Shown here one piece after another: positions 56,358 through 64,000 of a stretch of 64,000 bases of DNA. The stretch's first letter is position 1. Each line of letters opens with the position of its first letter. The notes under the pieces were generated by a model that was not told the origin of the DNA, did not search any database, and was given only the letters and a program-made list of their open reading frames with translations. This DNA comes from Streptomyces actuosus (GTDB taxonomy: Bacteria; Actinomycetota; Actinomycetes; Streptomycetales; Streptomycetaceae): contig NZ_JAFFZS010000028.1 in assembly GCF_016921115.1 (NCBI RefSeq), positions 1-64,000 on the forward strand. Direction: 5' to 3'. A program made the position numbers and the translations under genes.

Positions 56358-58214
56358 ATGGACTTCGGCACGCAGGGCCCCGAGGCCCCCGCCGAGCTCG
56401 CCTGGCTGCGAGGCGTGGACGCCTACACGATGGGCGCCTATCCGCAGGCCGAGGAGGAGTTCCGGGCGGCGGTCCGGATCGATCCCCGGATGGCCGACGG
56501 CTGGCTCGGACTGCACGCGCTGCGCGTCGACACCACGACCGCGCTGCTGCGGATGTACCGCCACCGCGACCGCTTCGGCGAGCAGCGCGCCCGGCACCGC
56601 CGCGCCCTCAACTCCTGGTACTGGCTGGGCTGGTGGGTGCAGCCCGTGCTGGAGAGCCCCCGGGACCTGCTGCTGGCCCACGCCTCGCACTGGCTCGACG
56701 GCCGCCACGTCCCGGAGCTGGACCGGGCCCTCGCCGGGCTCCCCCCGGTCGACACCGACCAGCAGGTCCGCTTCCTGCACGCCTGCCGCGCCTACCTGGT
56801 CAAGGACTGGGACCAACTGGTACGGCACACCGACCCGCTGCTCGACGATCCGCTGCTCGGTATCGAGGCCGGGCTGTTCGGGGGGATGGCACGGGTGCGT
56901 CTGGAGATGTACGGGCAGGCCGAACCCCTGCTGTCGGCCGCGCTGATGCGGTGCCGCAGCGAGCAGCCGCAGCGCAAGGAGCTGCGGTACTGGCTCGCCC
57001 GTGCGCTGGAGGGCACGGGTCGCTCCGCGGCCGCCCTGCCCCTGTACCGGGCGGTGCACCGCGTCGATCCCGCCTTCATGGACACCGCGGCCCGGCTCGC
57101 GGCCATCGCCGAGGGCGACGGCTACGACGACCCGGCCGACCTCACGGGACTCACGTTCACCGGCACGGGCGGGGACCTGCTGGACGGCACCGACGGGCTC
57201 GATCCGCTCTTCGGCACCGAGGGCCGCGATCTGAAGGTGTCCGCTCCCGAACCGCCGAGCGGCCCGCTGCCGTCGGCGGTCGACCCGGCGGTGCGCGAGA
57301 AGACCGCCGTGCCACCGGTGTCGTTGCCCGCGGGGCCCACCGACCCGGGCTTACTCGAGGAAGCTCTCGCCGAGCTGGAGCGCATGGTGGGCCTGGAGCC
57401 GGTGAAACGTCAGGTCAAGGCCCTGTCGGCGCAGTTGAACATGGCCCGCCTGCGGGCCGGGCAAGGACTTCCGGTCCAGCCGCCCAAACGCCACTTCGTC
57501 TTCTCCGGCCCCTCCGGCACCGGCAAGACCACGGTCGCCCGCATCCTCGGCCGGGTCTTCTACGCCCTCGGACTCCTCGGCGGCGACCACCTCGTGGAGG
57601 CGCAGCGCGCCGACCTGGTCGGCGAGTACCTCGGGCAGACGGCCGTGAAGGCCAACGAACTGATCGACTCCGCGCTCGGGGGCGTCCTGTTCGTCGACGA
57701 GGCCTACTCCCTGTCCAACTCCGGCTACGGCAAGGGCGATGCCTACGGCGACGAGGCCCTCCAGGTGCTGCTGAAGCGGGCGGAGGACAACCGCGACCAC
57801 CTCGTGGTGATACTGGCCGGCTACCCCGAGGGCATGGACCGCCTCCTCGCCGCGAACCCCGGGTTGTCCTCCCGTTTCACCACCCGCGTCGACTTCCCCT
57901 CCTACCGGCCCCTGGAACTGGCCGAGATCGGCAAGGTGCTCGCCGCGGACAACGGCGACCAGTGGGACGACGAGGCGCTGGAGGAACTGCTCTCGATCGC
58001 CGGTCACGTCGTCGACCAGGGATGGATCGACGAGCTGGGCAACGGGCGGTTCCTGCGCACCCTGTACGAGAAGAGCTGCGCCTACCGCGATCTGCGGCTG
58101 TCCGGCTACGCGGGACCGCTGTCCCGGGACGACCTGGCCACGCTGCGGCTGCCGGATCTGATGCAGGCGTACGGTGAGGTGCTGTCGGGGCGGGGACCGC
58201 AGGATCCGGCGTGA
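56358..58214 (+). CDS. TPR-AAA+ ATPase (CbbX/SpoVK/EccA-like)
   Basis: This 618-residue protein joins a TPR-like helical N-terminus (about 1-260, opening with GVDAYTMGAYPQAEEEFRAA) to an AAA+ domain (about 340-610). Walker A is FSGPSGTGKTTVARILG, Walker B GVLFVDEAYSL, sensor 1 VVILAGYPEGMDRLLAANPG, and arginine finger LSSRFTTRVDF. This is the layout of EccA in type VII secretion and of SpoVK/CbbX proteins, but no ESX genes are nearby. Codon 332 (57351-57353) is TTA, the rare leucine codon read by bldA tRNA, so translation may depend on development. ATG 56358 follows GGGGG. Confidence 0.9.
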   Translation: MDFGTQGPEAPAELAWLRGVDAYTMGAYPQAEEEFRAAVRIDPRMADGWLGLHALRVDTTTALLRMYRHRDRFGEQRARHRRALNSWYWLGWWVQPVLESPRDLLLAHASHWLDGRHVPELDRALAGLPPVDTDQQVRFLHACRAYLVKDWDQLVRHTDPLLDDPLLGIEAGLFGGMARVRLEMYGQAEPLLSAALMRCRSEQPQRKELRYWLARALEGTGRSAAALPLYRAVHRVDPAFMDTAARLAAIAEGDGYDDPADLTGLTFTGTGGDLLDGTDGLDPLFGTEGRDLKVSAPEPPSGPLPSAVDPAVREKTAVPPVSLPAGPTDPGLLEEALAELERMVGLEPVKRQVKALSAQLNMARLRAGQGLPVQPPKRHFVFSGPSGTGKTTVARILGRVFYALGLLGGDHLVEAQRADLVGEYLGQTAVKANELIDSALGGVLFVDEAYSLSNSGYGKGDAYGDEALQVLLKRAEDNRDHLVVILAGYPEGMDRLLAANPGLSSRFTTRVDFPSYRPLELAEIGKVLAADNGDQWDDEALEELLSIAGHVVDQGWIDELGNGRFLRTLYEKSCAYRDLRLSGYAGPLSRDDLATLRLPDLMQAYGEVLSGRGPQDPA

Positions 58215-58598
58215 CGTCCTCTCCCCCGAAGCCGGTGCACCGCGCAGAGAACCGGTGGCGGAGCTGCCGGCAGCCGGGCCGGGGAGCGGGTGCCGTCCCG
58301 GCGCGCCACGACACGGACGCCCCGGGGACCGGGCTTTCGGGCCGGACCCGCGCGTCCGCGAGAACTGTGGCAGGCCCGGCCCAGCGGCCCGCCGGGGTGC
58401 GAAAGGAGTGCCACGGCGGGCGGAAGGCCCGCCCCGCGGAGCCCGGTCCGTGCGACCGCAGGGTGGAGGGCCGCCCTCGTACGCGGCGTACGACGGCGCC
58501 CCTCCGACGACGGCACGGCGCCTCCCCCGGCTCGACCGGAGCCGAGCAGAAGGACGCCCCGGACGTCCCGGGGCAGGCGGGGACCTTCGAACGACGCC
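58215..58598. other. 384-bp gap between convergent genes, no gene seen
   Basis: This stretch is GC-rich with several short GC inverted repeats. Frames on both strands are low-complexity and lack start signals. I could not identify one terminator with confidence for either flanking gene. Confidence 0.4.
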
Positions 58599-59657
58599 CT
58601 AGCTCGCCAGGACCTGCTCCTGCTCCTCCGGTGCCTCGCGGTGCGCAGGGTCCCGCACCTCGCCGACCAGCAGCTCCAGGACGTCCTCCAGCGCGACCAG
58701 ACCGAGCACCTTGCCACTCGCATCGGCCACCTGGGCCAGATGGGTGGCGGCGCGGCGCATCACGGTGAGCGCGTCGTCGAGCGGCAGCTCGGCCCGCAGG
58801 GTCGTCATGGGCCGCCAGATCTGCTGCGGTACCGCCCGGTCCGAGTCCTCCAGGTCGAGGACGTCCTTGACGTGCAGGTATCCCATGAAGGCGGCGCCGT
58901 TCTCCGCGGCGACCGGGAACCGGGAGTAGCCCGTGCGGGCGGTCAGATCGACGATCTCGCCCGGGGTGACCGACGGACCGACCGTGATCAGCGACTCTCG
59001 GCGCAGCAGGACGTCCGTCACCGGGCGGGAGCCCAGCTCCAGGGCGTCCTCCAGCCGCTCGCGCTCCTCGGGGCCGAGGAGGCCGGCCTGGCCGGAGTCC
59101 TCCAGCAGGCGGTTGAGCTGCTCGCTGGTGACCACGGCCTCGACCTCGTCCTTGGGCTCGACGCGGAACAGGCGGAGGATCGCCTGGGCGCAGGCACCGA
59201 GCGCGACGGTGATCGGCCTGCACAGGCGGGCGAAGGCGACCAGGCCGGGGCTGAGCCACAGCGCGGCCTTCTCGGGAGCGGCCATGGCGAGGTTCTTCGG
59301 GACCATCTCGCCGATGACGAGGTGGAAGAAGACGACGGCCGCCAGGGCGATGACGTAGCCGAGCGGATGGATCACACCGTGCGGCAGGTGGATCCACTCG
59401 AACACCGGCTCCAGCAGGCGGGCCACCGTCGGCTCGGCGACCGCGCCGAGCGTCAGCGAGCAGACGGTGATGCCGAACTGGGCGGCGGCCATCATCTGCG
59501 GAAGCCGTTCCAGGCCGTACAGCACCTGGCGGGCCCGGGCGGTGCCAAGCGGTTCGATCTGGCTGCGCCGGACGGAGACCAGCGCGAACTCGGCGCCGAC
59601 GAAGAAACCGTTGGCGAGGACGAGGAGCGCGGCGAAGACGAGTTGGAAGGCGCTCAC
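58599..59657 (-). CDS. CNNM/CorC-type membrane protein with CBS pair
   Basis: This 352-residue protein has a DUF21/CNNM transmembrane domain (about 1-185, with ANGFFVGAEFALVSVRRSQ, given by its key part GFFVGAEFALV, and VIGEMVPKNLAMA) and a CBS pair (about 210-335). The family handles divalent cations such as magnesium, though hemolysin-C is a common label. Unlike its neighbour it lacks the C-terminal CorC domain. GTG 59657 overlaps the stop of the upstream paralogue (GTGA), so the two are co-translated and may form a heteromer. Confidence 0.9.
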   Translation of the reverse strand: MSAFQLVFAALLVLANGFFVGAEFALVSVRRSQIEPLGTARARQVLYGLERLPQMMAAAQFGITVCSLTLGAVAEPTVARLLEPVFEWIHLPHGVIHPLGYVIALAAVVFFHLVIGEMVPKNLAMAAPEKAALWLSPGLVAFARLCRPITVALGACAQAILRLFRVEPKDEVEAVVTSEQLNRLLEDSGQAGLLGPEERERLEDALELGSRPVTDVLLRRESLITVGPSVTPGEIVDLTARTGYSRFPVAAENGAAFMGYLHVKDVLDLEDSDRAVPQQIWRPMTTLRAELPLDDALTVMRRAATHLAQVADASGKVLGLVALEDVLELLVGEVRDPAHREAPEEQEQVLAS

Positions 59658-60988
59658 CGGGCGACCTCCATGACGCTCACGACCGGGGCGGTGCGCACCA
59701 GGCGGACGCGCTCCGCGCGGTAGTGGCCGACCTGGCGCACGGAGAGCCGCCAGCCGGGCAGCTCGGCCCGGTCGCCGGGGGCGGGGATACGGCCCAGCAG
59801 GTCGGCGACGAGCCCGGCGACCGTCTCGTAGGGGCCCTCGGGCACGTGGAGTCCTATGCGCCGGAGGATGTCGACACGGCAGCTGCCGTCCACGTCCCAG
59901 GCGGGCCGGCCGTCCTCGGGCGGGACGGCCGCGAGCTCGGGCAGGTCGTGCCCGTCGTGCTCGTCACGGACCTCACCGACGAGTTCCTCGACGATGTCCT
60001 CCAGGGTGACCACGCCGGCCGTCCCACCGTACTCGTCGACCACGACGGCGATGGGCTGCTCGCTGCGCAGCCGTGCCAGCAGCGGCTGAACGGGCAGGGT
60101 CTCGGGGACGAGCAGGGCGCGGCGGGCGATCCGGACCACGGGCGTCCGCAGCCGGTCGTGGACCGGGACGGCGAGCGCGTCCTTGAGGTGGACCATGCCG
60201 ACGATCTCGTCGATCTTGTCCCGGTAGACGGGGAAGCGGGAGAGGCCGGTGGCCCGGGTCAGGTTGACCACGTCCTCAGCCGTGGCGGACGACTGGAGCG
60301 CGCTGACCTTCACCCGCGGGGTCATCACGTGCTGGGCGGTCAGTTCGCCCAGCGACAGGGTCCGGACGAACAGGTCGGCGGTGTCCTGCTCCAGGGCACC
60401 GGCCCGGGCCGAGTGGCGGGCCAGGGAGACCAGCTCGCCGGGCGTGCGGGCGGAGGCCAGCTCCTCGGCGGGCTCGACGCCGAGCGCACGGACCAGCCGG
60501 TTGGCGACGGCGTTGAGGCCGGCGATGACCGGCCGGAACAGACGCGAGAAGATCCGCTGCGGGCCGGCGACGAAACGTGCGACCTGGAGCGGCTTGGAGA
60601 CCGCCCAGTTCTTCGGCACGAGTTCGCCGATCACCATCTGCACGGCGGAGGCCAGCAGCATCCCGACGACCACCGCCACACCACCGACCGCGCCCCCGGG
60701 TATGCCGATCGCGGCGAACGGGCCGTGCAGCAGCCCGGCGAGCGCCGGTTCGGCGAGCATGCCGACGACGAGGGAGGTGATGGTGATGCCGAGCTGGGTG
60801 CCGGAGAGCTGGAAGGAGAGCTCCTTGAGCGACTCGACGACCGAACGGGCGCGGGGGTCGCCCTCGGCTGCGGCCTGTTCGGCCTCCGGACGCTCGACCG
60901 TGACGAGGCCGAACTCGGCGGCGACGAAGAAGCCGTTGGCGAGGATGAGCAGGAATGCGGCTGTCAGGAGCAGCAGGGAGAGGGTCAC
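59654..60988 (-). CDS. CNNM/CorC-type membrane protein with CBS pair and CorC domain
   Basis: This 444-residue protein has a DUF21/CNNM membrane domain (about 1-200: NGFFVAAEFGLVTVERPEAE and MVIGELVPKNWAVSKPL), a CBS pair (about 220-340, with VVVDEYGGTAGVVTLEDIVE) and a C-terminal CorC/HlyC transporter-associated domain (about 355-435, including VAGLVADLLGRIPAPGD). It is probably a magnesium or cobalt ion exporter or its regulator. It precedes its shorter paralogue with a 4-bp overlap. GTG 60988 follows GGAGG at loose spacing. Confidence 0.92.
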   Translation of the reverse strand: MTLSLLLLTAAFLLILANGFFVAAEFGLVTVERPEAEQAAAEGDPRARSVVESLKELSFQLSGTQLGITITSLVVGMLAEPALAGLLHGPFAAIGIPGGAVGGVAVVVGMLLASAVQMVIGELVPKNWAVSKPLQVARFVAGPQRIFSRLFRPVIAGLNAVANRLVRALGVEPAEELASARTPGELVSLARHSARAGALEQDTADLFVRTLSLGELTAQHVMTPRVKVSALQSSATAEDVVNLTRATGLSRFPVYRDKIDEIVGMVHLKDALAVPVHDRLRTPVVRIARRALLVPETLPVQPLLARLRSEQPIAVVVDEYGGTAGVVTLEDIVEELVGEVRDEHDGHDLPELAAVPPEDGRPAWDVDGSCRVDILRRIGLHVPEGPYETVAGLVADLLGRIPAPGDRAELPGWRLSVRQVGHYRAERVRLVRTAPVVSVMEVAR

Positions 60989-61131
60989 GATGCCACCGCC
61001 TCCGCATGTCCGCGGAGCGGGTCCGCGTTATGCCGGGAGGGGGTGGCGCAGGTACTGCAGGACGATCCGTCCATCGCCGGAGAGGGTCACTCCTCGGGTA
61101 GAAGGAGCCCCTGGGTGCCGGGCGGCGCTCA

Positions 61132-61163
61132 GGGGCGGAGGCACAGCGAAAGGCCTCTGCCCC
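61132..61163 (-). terminator. terminator after the PH-domain gene
   Basis: Arms GGGGCGGAGGC and GCCTCTGCCCC form an 11-bp stem with one G-U pair and a 10-nt loop. On the minus strand it follows the end of the rib-his-PH cluster (stop at 61212) and separates it from the CNNM pair. Confidence 0.65.
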
Positions 61164-61211
61164 CAGATTAGTCAAGATTCCGCCGCGTGCGGCAGGGCCG
61201 GCGCCCCCGAG

Positions 61212-61733
61212 TCAGCCCTGATCCTGTTCCGGGCCGGCCTCTGCGCCCGTGTCGGGCTCCGCGATCGACCGTGCCTCGACCAGCGCGCTCAGGGCGCGCG
61301 CGTCGGCGATGGCGCGCTGCCTGTCGATGCCGGGCTGGATGCCGAGCGCGGGCAGGCTGGTGCCGTCACTGAGGTTGAGGAAGACCCAGGGGTCCCCGAC
61401 CCGCAGGTTCACCTTGAGGATCTCCGCCCAGGCCAGGCGGCGGGTGCCGGCGAAGTTCACCACGGTGACACCGTCGTCGTCCGCGACGACCTTCGGCCGG
61501 GAGAGCCACAGCAGGACGCCGAGGACCAGGGCGCCGGTGAGGACGAAGCTGAGCTTCTCCCCCGGGCCGAGCTGCTCCAGGAGCAGCCCGACGGCGGAGA
61601 TCACCACGAAGATCACCACTCCGGCGGTGACCAGGACGGCCCGGGTGCGGGCGGGCCGGAACGTGACCGGAAGGGCGGGCGGGCCGGGCCGGTCGGAGGT
61701 GTCGCGGGGATCGGGCATGGCGGGGCTGCTCAC
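61212..61733 (-). CDS. PH-domain membrane protein
   Basis: This 173-residue protein has two membrane helices (about 30-50, AVLVTAGVVIFVVISAVGLL, and 60-76). A bacterial PH (bPH2-like) domain follows (about 78-150, with DDDGVTVVNFAGTRRLAWAE, then WVFLNLSDGT). Such proteins accompany hisG in many actinobacteria; the function is unknown. GTG 61733 overlaps the hisG stop (GTGA), which supports this start over the internal ATG six codons later. It is the last gene of the cluster, with a terminator 49 bp on. Confidence 0.88.
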   Translation of the reverse strand: MSSPAMPDPRDTSDRPGPPALPVTFRPARTRAVLVTAGVVIFVVISAVGLLLEQLGPGEKLSFVLTGALVLGVLLWLSRPKVVADDDGVTVVNFAGTRRLAWAEILKVNLRVGDPWVFLNLSDGTSLPALGIQPGIDRQRAIADARALSALVEARSIAEPDTGAEAGPEQDQG

Positions 61734-62578
61734 AGACGGCAGGCGTGGATGGCCGTGGTCAGGATGGCCCGGGCGCCGATCGCGTACAGGTCGTCCATGA
61801 TCCGCTGGGCCTCCTTGGTGGGCACCATGGCGCGGACCGCGACCCAGCCCTCGTTGTGGAGCGGTGAGACCGTCGGTCCTTCGAGGCCCGGAGTGATGGC
61901 GACGGCCTCCTCCAGGTGCTCGGCGCGGATGTCGTAGTCCATCATCACGTACGTCCGGGCGACCAGGACCCCCTGCAGGCGGCGCAGGAACTGCTGCACC
62001 TTGGGCTCCTCGGTGTCCGCGCCGGTGCGGCGGATCACCAGGGCCTCGGACGTCATGATGGGCTCGCCGAAGACCTCCAGGCCGGCGTTGCGCAGCGAGG
62101 TGCCGGTCTCGACGACGTCGGCGATGACCTCGGCGACACCGAGCTCGATGGCGGTCTCGACGGCGCCGTCGAGGTGCACGACGGAGGCGTCGATGCCGCG
62201 GTCGGCGAGGTGCTTGGCGACGATCCCCTCGTAGGAGGTGGCGACGGTCTTGCCCTTGAGGTCCTCGACGCCGGCGACGGCGCCCGGTTTGGCGGCGAAG
62301 CGGAAGGTGGAGCGGGCGAAGCCGAGCGGGAGGATCTCCTCGGCGTTGGCGCCCGAGTCGACGAGCAGGTCGCGGCCGGTGATACCGATGTCGAGGCGGC
62401 CGGAGGAGACGTAGATCGCGATGTCGCGGGGGCGGAGGTAGAAGAACTCGACCTCGTTCTCCGGGTCGACGATCCGCAGTTCCTTGGACTCGCGGCGCTG
62501 CTGGTAGCCGGCCTCATGCAGCATCTCCGCCGCAGGGCCGGACAGTGAACCCTTGTTGGGGACGGCGATGCGCAGCAT
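61730..62578 (-). CDS. hisG: ATP phosphoribosyltransferase, long form
   Basis: This 282-residue enzyme carries out the first, committed step of histidine synthesis, joining ATP and PRPP. IAVPNKGSLSGPAAEML opens it; DIGITGRDLLVDSG and the PRPP-binding EVIADVVETGTSLRNAGL follow. The C-terminal ACT-like regulatory domain (about 205-282, from VARTYVMMDYDI onwards) marks the long, histidine-inhibited, hexameric form. It lies 57 bp after hisE and is coupled to the PH-domain gene. Confidence 0.97.
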   Translation of the reverse strand: MLRIAVPNKGSLSGPAAEMLHEAGYQQRRESKELRIVDPENEVEFFYLRPRDIAIYVSSGRLDIGITGRDLLVDSGANAEEILPLGFARSTFRFAAKPGAVAGVEDLKGKTVATSYEGIVAKHLADRGIDASVVHLDGAVETAIELGVAEVIADVVETGTSLRNAGLEVFGEPIMTSEALVIRRTGADTEEPKVQQFLRRLQGVLVARTYVMMDYDIRAEHLEEAVAITPGLEGPTVSPLHNEGWVAVRAMVPTKEAQRIMDDLYAIGARAILTTAIHACRL

Positions 62579-62635
62579 GAGGTCGGCTTCCTTTGCGTGA
62601 AGGGGGGTGTTCTGACGGCTGTGACGGCGGGCGGC

Positions 62636-62908
62636 TTACAGGTGGGCGTAGACGTCGTCGAGGGAGATCCCGCGGGCGACCATCATCACCTGCACGTGGT
62701 ACAGCAGCTGCGAGATCTCCTCGGCTGCCGCCTCCTTGCCCTCGTACTCGGCGGCCATCCAGACCTCGGCGGCCTCCTCGACGACCTTCTTGCCGATGGC
62801 ATGGACGCCCTTGCCCACCAGTTCGGCAGTGCGGGAGGTGGCGGGATCGCCCTGGGCGGCCTTGTGCTGGAGCTCGGTGAAGAGCTCCTCGAACGTCTTC
62901 TTGGACAT
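62636..62908 (-). CDS. hisE: phosphoribosyl-ATP pyrophosphatase
   Basis: This 90-residue all-alpha NTP pyrophosphatase performs the second step of histidine synthesis. The motif KKVVEEAAEVWMAAEYEG holds the metal-binding Glu residues, with EISQLLYHVQVMM as the second helix. It is a stand-alone HisE, not fused to HisI. AAGGA precedes ATG 62908. It sits between ribH and hisG, so riboflavin and histidine genes share one transcript. Confidence 0.96.
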   Translation of the reverse strand: MSKKTFEELFTELQHKAAQGDPATSRTAELVGKGVHAIGKKVVEEAAEVWMAAEYEGKEAAAEEISQLLYHVQVMMVARGISLDDVYAHL

Positions 62909-62942
62909 GGTGGTCCTTACCCTACGCGGTTCGGGCGACTCC

Positions 62943-63428
62943 TCAGTGCCAGGGTTCGGATACCGAGCGCAGGGTGGCCGCGGTGGCGACCGCCGCCGTC
63001 ACGGCCTCGTGCCCCTTGTCCTCGCTGGAGCCCTCCAGGCCGGCCCGGTCCAGGGCCTGCTCCTCGGTGTCGCACGTCAGCACGCCGAAGCCGACCGGCA
63101 CCCCGGTCTCGACGGACACCCGGGTGAGTCCCTGGGTGACGCCCTGGCACACGTAGTCGAAGTGCGGGGTGCCGCCGCGGATGACGACGCCGAGGGTGAC
63201 GACGGCGTCGTAGCCGCGGTCGGCCATGGCCTTGGCGGCCACCGGGAGTTCCCAGCTGCCGGGGACCCGCAGCAGGGTCGGCTCGTCGATGCCCATCTCG
63301 TGCAGGGCGCGCAGGGCGCCGTCCACCAGACCGTCCATCACCTTCTCGTGCCACTGCGCCGCGATCACGGCGACCCGCAGGTCACCCGCATTGCGTACGG
63401 ACAGTTCCGGTGCGCCCTTGCCGCTCAC
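62943..63428 (-). CDS. ribH: 6,7-dimethyl-8-ribityllumazine synthase
   Basis: This 161-residue subunit of the lumazine synthase capsid condenses the two riboflavin precursors. IAAQWHEKVMDGLVDGAL holds the aromatic stacking residue, VPGSWELPVAAKAMA binds substrate, and the catalytic His lies in GVVIRGGTPHFDYVCQ. GVLTCDTEEQALDRAG is also typical. GTG 63428 follows GAGGAG. The gene starts 25 bp after the GTP cyclohydrolase II reading frame and 34 bp before hisE. Confidence 0.96.
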   Translation of the reverse strand: MSGKGAPELSVRNAGDLRVAVIAAQWHEKVMDGLVDGALRALHEMGIDEPTLLRVPGSWELPVAAKAMADRGYDAVVTLGVVIRGGTPHFDYVCQGVTQGLTRVSVETGVPVGFGVLTCDTEEQALDRAGLEGSSEDKGHEAVTAAVATAATLRSVSEPWH

Positions 63429-63453
63429 GTTCGTGTGTCTCCTCGCTGGTGTG

Positions 63454-64000
63454 TTACTGGTTGCCGCAGGTGCCGGCGACCGCGGGGGCCGCGTCGAGCC
63501 ACGGCAGGTCGTGTCCCATCCGGTCCCGCTTGGTACGCAGGTAGCGGAGGTTGTGCTCGCCGGCCGTGACGGGCATCGGCTCACGGCCGATGACCTCGAT
63601 GCCGTGGCGCAGCAGCGCGTCGCTCTTGTCGGGGTTGTTGGTCATCAGGCGGACGCTGCGCACGCCGAGGTCGGCCAGGATCTGAGCGCCGGCGCCGTAG
63701 TCGCGGGCGTCCGCGGGAAGGCCGAGTTCCAGGTTGGCGTCCAGGGTGTCGCGGCCACGCTCCTGGAGCTCGTAGGCGCGCAGCTTGGACAGCAGTCCGA
63801 TGCCGCGTCCCTCATGGCCGCGCAGGTAGACGACGACGCCGCGGCCCTCGGCCTGGATGCGGTCCAGGGCGGTGTCGAGCTGGGGGCCGCAGTCGCAGCG
63901 CTGGGATCCGAAGACGTCGCCGGTGAGGCATTCGGAGTGGACGCGGACGAGGACGTCCTCGCCGTCGCCGATCTCGCCGTGGACGAGGGCGACGTGTTCG
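63454..64000 (-). CDS. ribA: GTP cyclohydrolase II domain (5' part beyond window)
   Basis: The last 181 codons (plus stop) of a riboflavin gene are inside the window. They encode the GTP cyclohydrolase II domain, which opens GTP in the first step of riboflavin synthesis. The zinc cysteines are in RVHSECLTGDVFGSQRCDCG, the substrate part is YLRGHEGRGIGL, and TNNPDKSDALLRHG lies near the end. In Streptomyces this is usually the C-terminal half of a bifunctional RibBA protein with DHBP synthase; that half would lie to the right of the window edge and cannot be confirmed. Confidence 0.95.
   Translation of the reverse strand, partial: EHVALVHGEIGDGEDVLVRVHSECLTGDVFGSQRCDCGPQLDTALDRIQAEGRGVVVYLRGHEGRGIGLLSKLRAYELQERGRDTLDANLELGLPADARDYGAGAQILADLGVRSVRLMTNNPDKSDALLRHGIEVIGREPMPVTAGEHNLRYLRTKRDRMGHDLPWLDAAPAVAGTCGNQ

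Noticed and set aside
58599..60988. Label of the two CNNM/CorC proteins as hemolysins
   Set aside because: The hemolysin name is historical. Domain content (DUF21/CNNM, CBS, CorC) points to ion transport and nothing here suggests toxicity.

Overview
The window is a high-GC actinobacterial chromosome segment, almost certainly from Streptomyces. GC is about 72%, third codon positions are strongly G/C, and GTG starts and ATGA/GTGA stop-start overlaps are common. Many genes are streptomycete hallmarks: a DasR box before crr-ptsI, a CvnABCD conservon, rbpA behind a sigma-R promoter, and a rib-his cluster. Order and content recall the chromosomal core around crr-ptsI, rbpA and ppm1 in S. coelicolor. 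No phage, insertion sequence, CRISPR array or tRNA was seen.

Left part (1-13.5 kb). The left edge is the leader of an rRNA operon transcribed leftwards out of the window. Then come crr and ptsI (general PTS proteins, with a DasR operator), a hypothetical protein, acetoacetyl-CoA synthetase, a family 31 glycosidase, a Nudix hydrolase, an EAL-CBS-GGDEF protein, a 43-bp tandem repeat, a glpF gene reduced by a large in-frame internal deletion, and an intact glpK.

Middle part (13.6-39 kb). A conservon (sensor kinase-like CvnA, roadblock CvnB, DUF742 CvnC, GTPase CvnD) carries a 1200-residue 5-oxoprolinase between CvnC and CvnD. A three-gene operon then encodes what looks like a MukBEF/MksBEF/JetABC-type complex: kleisin-like, KITE-like and a 1540-residue SMC-like ATPase, without a JetD nuclease gene beside it. 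Next is a second, unrelated 5-oxoproline system, pxpABC, divergent from a GntR/FCD regulator with a 19-bp palindrome between them. A coupled glycosyltransferase-glycosyltransferase-SGNH hydrolase operon, a HEAT-like protein and an ankyrin protein follow.

Right part (39-64 kb). A small membrane protein precedes an FtsK-like protein whose P-loop lysine is replaced. Then come a MocR regulator divergent from YczE and a glycerophosphodiesterase, an MFS permease, rbpA, fxsA, ppm1, an amidohydrolase, an Lrp regulator, two small conserved proteins, a TetR regulator, a Tat-exported C39-like peptidase and a uridine-kinase-like protein. A compact promoter-hairpin-terminator unit that may encode a roughly 65-nt RNA comes next, followed by a TPR-AAA+ ATPase with a TTA codon. 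The window ends with two CNNM/CorC-type transporters and the ribA-ribH-hisE-hisG-PH gene cluster, cut by the right edge.

Assignments rest on motifs and family recall; no database search was run.
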